Source: Elusimicrobiota bacterium (lineage in GTDB: Bacteria > Elusimicrobiota > Elusimicrobia > Elusimicrobiales > Elusimicrobiaceae). From it: a stretch of 6,708 bases of DNA. The stretch covers positions 1 to 6,708 of the forward strand of contig JAEWSL010000061.1 in the NCBI GenBank assembly GCA_023398295.1, written 5' to 3'. This document shows positions 1 to 5,765 of this stretch, in pieces. The notes under the pieces are model-generated. The model ran no database searches. It saw only the letters and a program-made list of their open reading frames with translations, and was not told where the DNA came from. Both the position numbers and the translations under genes were made by a program. Every line of letters begins with the position of its first letter. Position 1 is the stretch's first letter.

Positions 1-1
1 T

Positions 2-1363
2 CTTAATATGGGCGCGGGGCGCATAGTGGAGCAGGAGCTCAAAAGACTTAAAGACGCTTTTGAAAACGGTTCTATTTATCAGGCGGCGGCCTTTAAGGCC
101 GTTATAGACAACTGCCTTAAAAGCGGGGGGACTTTACATCTTATGGGTCTTGTGCAGGACGAAGGCGTCCACGCGCATCAAGATCACCTTTACGCCATAA
201 TAAAACACGCGGCGCAAAAAGGGATAAAAAATATTTATGTCCACTTTTTTGCCGACGGCAGGGATACCCCTCCGACCAGCGCCTTAGGTTACCTTAAAAT
301 GCTTGAGGATAAAATGAAAGAATACGGCGCAGGCAAAGTAGCCACCGTTATGGGCCGCTACTATGCCATGGACCGCAACGAAACGTGGACGCTTACCTCC
401 CAGGCTTACGATTTGATAGTAGACGCAAAAGCCGCCCGCAGCGCCAAAACAGCCGAGCAGGCCATAGAAAACGCCTATAAAAATGACCGCGCGCCCGACG
501 GCGGCAAAATGGTGGACGAGTATATACCCCCGACCTTAATAGAAGGCTACCAAGGCGTAAAAGACGGCGACGGAATTATTTTCTTTAACTTCCGCCAGGA
601 CCGCGCCATACAGCTCACGCGCGCTTTTGTTGAAGACGATTTTGAAGCCCCGCGCGCGCGCCGCCCCAAGATAACTTTCTGCGGGCTTACCAAATATTAC
701 GACAGTTTTAGGTACAACGCCCTTATGCCCATGACCGAGGCCGGCGGCATGAACAAGCTTCTGGGCGAAGTTATCGGGGAGGCGGGCAAAACCCAGCTTA
801 GAATAGCCGAAACGCAAAAGTTTAAGCACGTGACGTCTTTTTTTAACGGCAAGCTCATAAAACCTTTCAAAGGCGAAGAGCGCATTGAAATAAAGGGCTC
901 TTTTGACCCCGCCACTTTTGCCGAGCACCCGCAGATGGACGCGCAAAGAGTGGCCGACAGAGCCGTTGAAGAAATCAATAAAAACAAATTTGATTTTATC
1001 GTCCTTAATTTTGCCAATTGCGACATGGTGGGCCACACGGGCAATTTTGAGGCGGCCGTAAAAGCGGTTGAAGTCGTTGATAGTTGCACCGGCCAGGTAA
1101 CGCGGGCGGCCTTAGCGCAGGCATATACCGTGCTGATTACGGCCGACCACGGCAACGCCGAAGAAATGTGGGACGATAAGATAAATATGCCCAAAACGGC
1201 GCATACGACAAACCCGGTGGAATTTATCTGCGTTGCCAAAGACGCGGGTAAAATAAAACTCAAAGCGGGGGGCAAACTGTCCGACATCGCGCCTACCGTC
1301 CTTGAACTTTTGGGAGTCCCCGTCCCTGAGGAAATGACGGCTCAAAGTTTGATTGAAAAATAA
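2..1363 (+). CDS. gpmI: 2,3-bisphosphoglycerate-independent phosphoglycerate mutase, 5' end cut off by window edge
   Basis: This cytoplasmic, metal-dependent (usually Mn2+) enzyme interconverts 3- and 2-phosphoglycerate in lower glycolysis and gluconeogenesis. The reading frame is open to the left edge: bases 2-7 encode Leu-Asn just before Met-Gly-Ala-Gly-Arg, matching the family stretch 'GHLNxGAGR', so the ATG at 8 is internal. About 65-70 N-terminal residues, including the phosphorylated catalytic Ser and the first metal Asp, lie outside. Numbering from Met at base 8, expected active-site residues are present: His55 (GVHAH), Asp83/Arg85/Asp86 (DGRD), Arg117 and Arg123 (GRYYAMDR), Arg196 and Arg199 (NFRQDR), Lys271 (ETQKFKHV), Asp339 and His343 (NCDMVGH), Asp380-His381 (ADHGN) and His399 (AHTTNP). 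The estimated full length of ~520 residues is normal. A hairpin terminator follows the stop, so it probably ends its own transcript. Both phosphatase-like and transferase domains look intact. Confidence 0.96.
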   Translation, partial: LNMGAGRIVEQELKRLKDAFENGSIYQAAAFKAVIDNCLKSGGTLHLMGLVQDEGVHAHQDHLYAIIKHAAQKGIKNIYVHFFADGRDTPPTSALGYLKMLEDKMKEYGAGKVATVMGRYYAMDRNETWTLTSQAYDLIVDAKAARSAKTAEQAIENAYKNDRAPDGGKMVDEYIPPTLIEGYQGVKDGDGIIFFNFRQDRAIQLTRAFVEDDFEAPRARRPKITFCGLTKYYDSFRYNALMPMTEAGGMNKLLGEVIGEAGKTQLRIAETQKFKHVTSFFNGKLIKPFKGEERIEIKGSFDPATFAEHPQMDAQRVADRAVEEINKNKFDFIVLNFANCDMVGHTGNFEAAVKAVEVVDSCTGQVTRAALAQAYTVLITADHGNAEEMWDDKINMPKTAHTTNPVEFICVAKDAGKIKLKAGGKLSDIAPTVLELLGVPVPEEMTAQSLIEK

Positions 1364-1365
1364 TT

Positions 1366-1407
1366 TTTGCGCCGCGTAAAATGCGGCGCAAATTTTTAAC
1401 TTTTTTT
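1366..1407 (+). terminator. Intrinsic terminator after gpmI
   Basis: A perfect 10-bp inverted repeat has arms at 1366-1375 (TTTGCGCCGC) and 1383-1392 (GCGGCGCAAA) with a 7-nt loop. It is followed by T5 at 1393-1397 and a second T7 run at 1401-1407. It starts 2 nt after the gpmI stop, as expected for a Rho-independent terminator. The downstream gene starts only 20 nt after the first T-run, so either some transcription reads through or the next gene is transcribed from inside gpmI. Confidence 0.85.
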
Positions 1408-1417
1408 AAGGCTGCAT

Positions 1418-1633
1418 ATGTATATAAAAGTAAAAGTGAACGCGGACGCAAAAAAAGACGCTCTTGTGCAGAAGACGCAGGACAGCTTTGAAGTCTGGAC
1501 TAAAGCCAAAGCGCGCGGCGGGCTTGCAAACGCGTCGGTAAAACGGCAGCTTGCGCAATATCTGGGCGTGGAGCCGCAAAAACTCCGTCTTGTAAAAGGC
1601 GCTCAAAATCCTTCCAAAATATTTTTAATTTAA
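1418..1633 (+). CDS. Small DUF167 / YggU-family protein
   Basis: This encodes a 71-residue cytoplasmic protein of the DUF167 (YggU) family, whose biochemical role is not established. The match rests on the family pattern: an N-terminal beta strand (MYIKVKVNADAKKD), a second strand (SFEVWTKAKA), a Gly-Leu-Ala-Asn-Ala-Ser helix start (residues ~34-40, corresponding to the family's 'KGKANEAV'), then 'LAQYLGV' and the C-terminal 'LRLVKGAQNPSKIFLI', corresponding to 'VxIVSGxxSRxKxxxI'. Family members usually have 70-100 residues, so this is a complete short form. The start is set by the ATG at 1418 with AAGG at 1408-1411, a 6-nt spacing and a weak ribosome site. It sits behind the gpmI terminator and ahead of an AT-rich gap, so it may depend on read-through. 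Members often sit next to housekeeping genes, which does not by itself indicate a link to glycolysis. Confidence 0.8.
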   Translation: MYIKVKVNADAKKDALVQKTQDSFEVWTKAKARGGLANASVKRQLAQYLGVEPQKLRLVKGAQNPSKIFLI

Positions 1634-1710
1634 TATGTCTTTTGCTGCTATATCAATATAAGATTTTCTTAATTATTTTTATTATCTTTTCCTTGCGCTT
1701 TTTCTTTCTA

Positions 1711-1722
1711 AATGCTAGCATT
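1711..1722. repeat. Perfect 12-bp palindrome, candidate operator
   Basis: AATGCTAGCATT reads the same on both strands. With one unpaired A the symmetry extends to CTA(A)ATGCT / AGCATTAG over 1708-1724. It lies 60 bp upstream of the transporter start, in the position expected for a repressor site. The centre is CTAG rather than the CG typical of LacI/GalR-family operators, so the binding protein cannot be guessed. No regulator gene is in the window. Confidence 0.35.
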
Positions 1723-1770
1723 AGCTTTGTAGTGCAAAAAAAGCAGTCAACCTGAATTGATACGTTATAC

Positions 1771-1775
1771 GGAGG
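1771..1775 (+). promoter_or_regulatory. Strong ribosome binding site of the symporter gene
   Basis: GGAGG lies 6 nt upstream of the ATG at 1782. It is the strongest Shine-Dalgarno match among the junctions in this window and fixes the symporter start. Confidence 0.8.
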
Positions 1776-1781
1776 CTGAAA

Positions 1782-3494
1782 ATGGTACTTACTGTACTCT
1801 CATTTTTGGCATTTACTGGTCTTGTTATAGGCTTATCCTATTATAAGACAAGAAAAGCTAACATGGGAACGGAAACGGGTTACTTTTTGGCTGGGCGCGG
1901 TTTAACGGGCTGGATTATTGCGGCTTCGCTGATGCTCACCAATTTGTCAACGGAACAGATGGTTGGTCTTAACGGACAGGGTTACACGGATAATATGTCC
2001 GTAATGGGCTGGGAGGTCGGCGCGTCGCTGGCGCTGATCGTCGTAGCTTTCTTTTTTCTGCCGCGCTACCTGAAGAAGGGCTACGCGACAATTCCCGATT
2101 TCGTCGGCGACAGATATGACGCGGTAACAAAACAAGTCGTAAACTGGTTTTTCCTGTTCGGCTATGTTTTGATTTTACTGCCCATAGTCTTATATTCCGG
2201 CGCTATCGGATTAAGCGGCATTTTTGATTTGGAAGGCACTTTCGGCATTTCAAAAATGACGGGCATCTATATCGTAGTATGGGCTATAGGTTTGCTGGGC
2301 ATAACGTATACTTTGTGCGGCGGACTCAGGATTATGGCTATAGCCGATACCATTAACGGCATAGGTCTTTTAATAGGCGGGTTGATGATACCCCTCTTCG
2401 GTTTATGGGCGTTGGGCGACGGCTGCTTTATAAGCGGCGTCCAAACCCTTCTTGCCGAATGTCCGCAGAAATTTAACGCCATCGGCGCGACTACGGATCC
2501 TGTTCCCTTTGCTACTATGTTTACCGGCATGTTCCTTGTTAATTTGTTCTACTGGGGAACAAATCAAACTATCATTCAGCGCGCGCTTGCGGCAAAGAAC
2601 TTAAAGGAAGGGCAAAGAGGCGTTTTATTTGCCGCCATCTTAAAACTCTTCGGGCCGTTGTACTTAATTATCCCGGGCATAATAGCCTTTAAGATGTTCG
2701 GCCCCGGTCTGGAGATGAGCGACTTTGCTTATCCTATGCTGGTCAAAGCTGTCCTGCCGTGGTTCTTGGTGGGATTTTTTGCGGCGGTTTTATTCGGGGC
2801 TATTTTAAGCTCGTTTAACGCGGGATTAAACTCCACCTCAACATTGTTTACGCTTAACGTATATAAGGAGTATATCAACCCCAAGGCGGATGATAAGACG
2901 GCTGTCAAGTACGGCAAAATATTCGGCGTTGCGCTTGCCGTGTTTGCCATGTTAATTGCGCCCCTTATTGCAAAAGCCCCCAGCGGGCTTTTTACATATC
3001 TGCAAACGGTAAACGGCTTCTATAACGTGCCGATATTAACGCTGATGCTAATAGGTATGTTAAACAACAAGGCGCCGGCGTCTTCGGCAAAGATCACGCT
3101 TGCGGTATTTATACTTGTCTACGGCACCACGCAGCTTACCGCGCTCTCAGGCGGGTTTAAGGAGTTTATGGCAGCAGGCATGGGCGATCCTTCCGTCTTA
3201 AAGGGTGTAGCCGGCTTTTTCCAAAGCGCGCTGCCCGCCGCGATATGGGAGCCTTTGTTCAAATTCTCCACCGTGCACTATCTGCATATCCTGGCCCTGC
3301 TTTTTGTAGTCTGCTCGGCGTTTATGCTGCTTATGGGCAAGTACTATCCGTCCAAGCATACTTATGAAGACAGCCTTGATAAGCATATTGTTGACACCAC
3401 GCCTTGGAGCAAGCTCGTGCCTGTCAGCATAGCGATAATCTGCTGCGTAGTGGGTTTATACATAGTATTCTCGTCACTGTGTCTGGCGGCTTAG
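1782..3494 (+). CDS. Sodium:solute symporter (SSS family), probable Na+/galactose symporter of vSGLT type
   Basis: This 570-residue inner-membrane protein has about 14 hydrophobic segments (roughly residues 3-20, 42-62, 76-93, 119-143, 160-178, 186-208, 245-262, 279-305, 322-345, 378-397, 403-427, 436-455, 500-518, 545-566), the usual SSS/LeuT-fold layout. Compared from memory with the Vibrio vSGLT galactose transporter, the sugar-site residues align: Gln59 (vSGLT Gln69), Glu78 (Glu88), Asn254 (Asn260), Tyr257 gate (Tyr263), Trp258 (Trp264), Lys288 (Lys294) and Gln408 (Gln428). Only Ser91 is changed, to Ala81. Na+-site residues Ala340, Ser343 and Ser344 correspond to Ala361, Ser364 and Ser365. 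Other family landmarks are FLAGRGL (35-41), YWGTNQTIIQR (257-267) and LNSTSTLFT (349-357). The neighbouring galK, galE and galT support galactose as substrate; glucose or another hexose cannot be excluded. It is followed by a strong terminator. Confidence 0.9.
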   Translation: MVLTVLSFLAFTGLVIGLSYYKTRKANMGTETGYFLAGRGLTGWIIAASLMLTNLSTEQMVGLNGQGYTDNMSVMGWEVGASLALIVVAFFFLPRYLKKGYATIPDFVGDRYDAVTKQVVNWFFLFGYVLILLPIVLYSGAIGLSGIFDLEGTFGISKMTGIYIVVWAIGLLGITYTLCGGLRIMAIADTINGIGLLIGGLMIPLFGLWALGDGCFISGVQTLLAECPQKFNAIGATTDPVPFATMFTGMFLVNLFYWGTNQTIIQRALAAKNLKEGQRGVLFAAILKLFGPLYLIIPGIIAFKMFGPGLEMSDFAYPMLVKAVLPWFLVGFFAAVLFGAILSSFNAGLNSTSTLFTLNVYKEYINPKADDKTAVKYGKIFGVALAVFAMLIAPLIAKAPSGLFTYLQTVNGFYNVPILTLMLIGMLNNKAPASSAKITLAVFILVYGTTQLTALSGGFKEFMAAGMGDPSVLKGVAGFFQSALPAAIWEPLFKFSTVHYLHILALLFVVCSAFMLLMGKYYPSKHTYEDSLDKHIVDTTPWSKLVPVSIAIICCVVGLYIVFSSLCLAA

Positions 3495-3504
3495 GTTTGA
3501 TATT

Positions 3505-3538
3505 GCGGCGCGGTTAAAAAAAACCGCGCCGCTTTTTT
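3505..3538 (+). terminator. Strong intrinsic terminator or attenuator between symporter and galK
   Basis: A perfect 11-bp inverted repeat has arms at 3505-3515 (GCGGCGCGGTT) and 3522-3532 (AACCGCGCCGC) around a 6-nt A loop, followed directly by T6 at 3533-3538. It starts 10 nt after the symporter stop. The galK ribosome site begins 2 nt after the T-run, so no promoter can fit between this hairpin and galK. It probably stops part of the transcription and lowers the level of galKET relative to the transporter. Confidence 0.88.
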
Positions 3539-3540
3539 AC

Positions 3541-3544
3541 GGAG
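3541..3544 (+). promoter_or_regulatory. Ribosome binding site of galK
   Basis: GGAG is followed by six A residues and then the ATG at 3551. It lies immediately behind the terminator T-run, so galK translation could start efficiently on any read-through transcript. Confidence 0.75.
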
Positions 3545-3550
3545 AAAAAA

Positions 3551-4720
3551 ATGCGGCAACAAGTTACAAAAAAATTTCGGGAATTATTTAATACAACCCC
3601 TAAAGCGGTCTTTTTTGCCGGCGGCAGGGTAAATCTTATAGGCGAACATACGGATTATAACGGCGGCTACGTCCTGCCGTGCGCGCTTACTTTCGGCACT
3701 TATCTGGCCGCGCGCAAAAGAAACGACGGCAAAATAAATTTCTTTTCTCTTAACTTTGAAAAACAGGGCATAATAGAGGCCGACATTTCTCAAATAGAAA
3801 AATGTAAAAATTGGACTACTTATCCCAAAGGCGTAATTGCCGCTATGCGCGCCTGCGGCGCAAATATAGACGGCGGTTTTGACGCGGTCTACGGCGGCAA
3901 CATACCAAACGGGGCGGGGCTTTCTTCCTCGGCTTCTATTGAAGTTTTGACTGGCGTTATGCTTAACGAGTTTTTCTTTTGCAACTTTTCCGCGCCGCAG
4001 CTTGCCAAAATGTCCCAAACGGCCGAACATACCTTTGCCGGCGTAAACTGCGGCATTATGGACCAGTTTATTATCGCTTGCGGCAAGCAAAACAACGCCC
4101 TTCTTTTAGACTGCAATACCCTTAAATACGAGTATATTCCCGTAGAACTGGGCCCTCGCGTTCTGCTTATCGCAAACACCAATAAACGCCGCGAACTTGC
4201 CGACTCCAAATATAACGAACGCAGAGCACAGTGCGAAAACGCTTTGGGAATACTGGGCAAAAAGTATGAAAATATCTCGGCCCTCTGCTCTTTAAGCGCG
4301 GACAAATTTGCCTCCTGCAAGCCTTTGTTTGAGCAGGACGAAGTTCTGCTCAAACGCGCGCGCCACGCCGTAAGCGAGCAGCAGCGCACCCTTGAGGCGG
4401 CCGAACTTCTTAAAAAAGGCGATATAGCGGGTTTTGGCAAACTTATGAATGCCTCGCACAAATCCCTTAAAGAAGATTACGAAGTCACGGGCAAAGAACT
4501 TGACAGCATCGTGGCCGCCCTGCAGGCGCAAAAAGGCGTTTTGGGCGCGCGCATGATGGGGGGCGGTTTTGGCGGCTCGGCTCTTGCCATAGCGGAAGAA
4601 AGTCTTGTCCCACAAATTATCAAGGCCGCTGGCGAAATTTATCATAAAGAGTGCGGCCTCACGGCTGATTTTTATACGGCTTCCGTAGGCGGCGGCGCGC
4701 GCCGTCTGGAAGACATTTAA
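3551..4720 (+). CDS. galK: Galactokinase
   Basis: Galactokinase is a cytoplasmic GHMP-family kinase that phosphorylates alpha-D-galactose with ATP to galactose-1-phosphate, the first committed Leloir step. The 389-residue length is typical. The N-terminal galactokinase signature is at residues 25-36 (GRVNLIGEHTDY) and contains catalytic Arg26 and sugar-binding Glu32, His33 and Asp35. The GHMP ATP-binding loop is at 115-128 (GGNIPNGAGLSSSA). The catalytic base is Asp171 in NCGIMDQF, and GHMP motif 3 is at 332-343 (GARMMGGGFGGS). A small oddity is Ala-Gly-Gly-Arg at 23-26 where most family members have Ala-Pro-Gly-Arg. The start is the ATG at 3551, 6 nt behind GGAG. It follows the symporter across a terminator and is 34 nt from galE. 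All catalytic residues are intact, so it should be active. Confidence 0.96.
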   Translation: MRQQVTKKFRELFNTTPKAVFFAGGRVNLIGEHTDYNGGYVLPCALTFGTYLAARKRNDGKINFFSLNFEKQGIIEADISQIEKCKNWTTYPKGVIAAMRACGANIDGGFDAVYGGNIPNGAGLSSSASIEVLTGVMLNEFFFCNFSAPQLAKMSQTAEHTFAGVNCGIMDQFIIACGKQNNALLLDCNTLKYEYIPVELGPRVLLIANTNKRRELADSKYNERRAQCENALGILGKKYENISALCSLSADKFASCKPLFEQDEVLLKRARHAVSEQQRTLEAAELLKKGDIAGFGKLMNASHKSLKEDYEVTGKELDSIVAALQAQKGVLGARMMGGGFGGSALAIAEESLVPQIIKAAGEIYHKECGLTADFYTASVGGGARRLEDI

Positions 4721-4740
4721 GATATTTTTTTATAAAGATA

Positions 4741-4745
4741 AGAGG
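4741..4745 (+). promoter_or_regulatory. Ribosome binding site of galE
   Basis: AGAGG lies in the 34-nt galK-galE gap, 9 nt before the ATG at 4755. The T7 run at 4725-4731 in the same gap has no hairpin directly in front of it, so galK and galE are probably co-transcribed. Confidence 0.65.
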
Positions 4746-4754
4746 TACTTTTTT

Positions 4755-5729
4755 ATGCCGACAATACTTGTAGTCGGCGGGGCGGGATACATAGGCTCGC
4801 ACGCCGTAAAAATGCTTCAGGGCAGGGGGGATACAGTTTTTGTTTTGGACAATCTTGTAAAGGGGCACCGCAAGTCGGTGCGCGGCGCGAAATTTATAAA
4901 AGGCGACTTGGGCGACGCAAGAAAACTTGATAAGCTTTTCACACAAAATAAAATTGACGCCGTTATGCACTTTGCCGCTTTTACCGAAGTGGGGGAGAGC
5001 GTGCAAAACCCGTCCAAATATTACCAAAACAATATTGCCAAAGTCTTAAATCTTTTGGACTCTATGGTAAAAAACAAAGTGCGCTACTTTATTTTTTCCT
5101 CTTCGGCGGCCACTTTCGGGGAACCAAAAACAAATAAAATTGACGAGTCCCACCCCCAAAACCCGATAAACCCCTACGGTTATACCAAGCTTATGACCGA
5201 ACAGATTTTGAAAGATTACGATACAGCCTACGGCTTAAAAAGCGGCGTTCTGCGCTACTTTAACGCCGCAGGCGCAGACGACGGCGGCAGAATAGGCGAG
5301 AGCCATATGCCCGAAAGCCACTTAATCCCGCTTATTTTACAAACGGCTTTAGGCAAAAGGGATTCCATAAAAATCTTCGGCGCGGATTATCCGACAAAAG
5401 ACGGCACCTGCGTAAGGGATTTTGTTCACGTAAACGATTTATCGCGCGCGCATCTGCTTGCCCTTGATAAAATGATGAGGGAAGATAAAAGCTGCGATTT
5501 TAATTTAGGCTGCGGCGAAGGCTACAGCGTCAAAGAAGTTATTGAGGCGGCAAAACGTATAAGCGGCAGGGATTTTAAGGTTGAAGTTACCGCGCGGCGC
5601 GCCGGCGATCCGGCCGTTTTGGTGGCCGACAGTTCCAAAGCCCGCCAAATTTTAGGCTGGAAAAATGAGTATGATTTAGATAGAATTATAAAAACGGCCT
5701 GGAAGTGGGAGCAAAACAAAAAATACTAA
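4755..5729 (+). CDS. galE: UDP-glucose 4-epimerase
   Basis: This cytoplasmic, NAD-dependent short-chain dehydrogenase (extended SDR family) interconverts UDP-galactose and UDP-glucose, regenerating the UDP-glucose used by GalT and supplying UDP-galactose for glycans. The protein has 324 residues, close to the usual 325-340. The Rossmann glycine motif is at 8-14 (GGAGYIG), with Asp32-Asn33 for the adenine ribose and Asp51 in GDLGD. The catalytic Ser117 lies in SSSAATFG, and Tyr141 and Lys145 form the YxxxK pair in NPYGYTK. Asn170 in RYFNAAGA and Arg221-Asp222 in the C-terminal CVRDFVHVNDL belong to the substrate domain. At the position that gates the sugar pocket (Tyr299 in E. coli, Cys307 in human) there is Leu288 (DPAVLVAD), which may leave room for N-acetylated sugars. 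It lies between galK and galT with a 36-nt gap to galT. Confidence 0.95.
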   Translation: MPTILVVGGAGYIGSHAVKMLQGRGDTVFVLDNLVKGHRKSVRGAKFIKGDLGDARKLDKLFTQNKIDAVMHFAAFTEVGESVQNPSKYYQNNIAKVLNLLDSMVKNKVRYFIFSSSAATFGEPKTNKIDESHPQNPINPYGYTKLMTEQILKDYDTAYGLKSGVLRYFNAAGADDGGRIGESHMPESHLIPLILQTALGKRDSIKIFGADYPTKDGTCVRDFVHVNDLSRAHLLALDKMMREDKSCDFNLGCGEGYSVKEVIEAAKRISGRDFKVEVTARRAGDPAVLVADSSKARQILGWKNEYDLDRIIKTAWKWEQNKKY

Positions 5730-5755
5730 AGCCCGATTTTAAGGCCGCGGGGAAA

Positions 5756-5760
5756 AGAGG
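5756..5760 (+). promoter_or_regulatory. Ribosome binding site of galT
   Basis: AGAGG ends 5 nt before the ATG at 5766 and fixes that start. The next in-frame Met codons are far inside conserved sequence. Confidence 0.7.
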
Positions 5761-5765
5761 ATAAA

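Larger units (their letters stand above)
1634..1781 (+). promoter_or_regulatory. AT-rich intergenic region, likely promoter region of the galactose genes
   Basis: This 148-bp gap is visibly richer in A and T than its flanks and is the largest non-coding stretch in the window. It is the only clear place for a promoter driving the transporter and possibly galKET. A weak -35/-10 pair can be proposed: TTGCGC at 1693-1698 and TAGCAT at 1716-1721 with 17-bp spacing. The match to consensus is only 3/6 and 4/6, so it is a guess. The proposed -10 overlaps the palindrome at 1711-1722, which would suit repression. There is no GC-rich hairpin to end the DUF167 transcript, despite several T-runs between 1664 and 1709. 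Confidence 0.4.

Noticed and set aside
8..10. ATG at base 8 as the gpmI start
   Set aside because: Bases 2-7 continue the conserved GpmI sequence upstream (Leu-Asn before Met-Gly-Ala-Gly-Arg), no ribosome site precedes it, and the catalytic Ser region would be missing.
536..1345. Minus-strand open frames opposite gpmI
   Set aside because: They lie fully opposite a gene with intact conserved motifs, have no family resemblance, and are explained by the GC-rich third positions of the plus-strand gene.
1640..1710. Terminator for the DUF167 gene in the T-rich stretch
   Set aside because: There are several T-runs but no GC-rich stem; the only pairing (around TATATCAATATA) is short and AT-only.
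1757..1770. cre-like or imperfect palindromic site around TTGATACGTTATAC before the symporter ribosome site
   Set aside because: The match to the cre consensus is poor and the symmetry needs two inserted bases.
3391..3468. Possible internal promoter for galK: TTGACA at 3391-3396 with GATAAT at 3434-3439 or TAGTAT at 3463-3468
   Set aside because: The spacings are far from 16-18 bp, and no -35/-10 pair with proper spacing was found. The elements lie in coding sequence where chance matches are expected.
3584..4645. Long minus-strand open frames opposite galK
   Set aside because: They are shadows of galK; the plus frame has all GHMP motifs and a good ribosome site, and the minus frames have neither.
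4680..4731. Terminator at the end of galK: palindrome CGGCGCGCGCCG (4693-4704), flanking CTTCC/GGAAG, and T7 at 4725-4731
   Set aside because: The palindrome has no loop, its centre does not match the flanking arms, it lies inside the conserved GGGARR-coding end of galK, and the T-run is 12-20 nt too far downstream.
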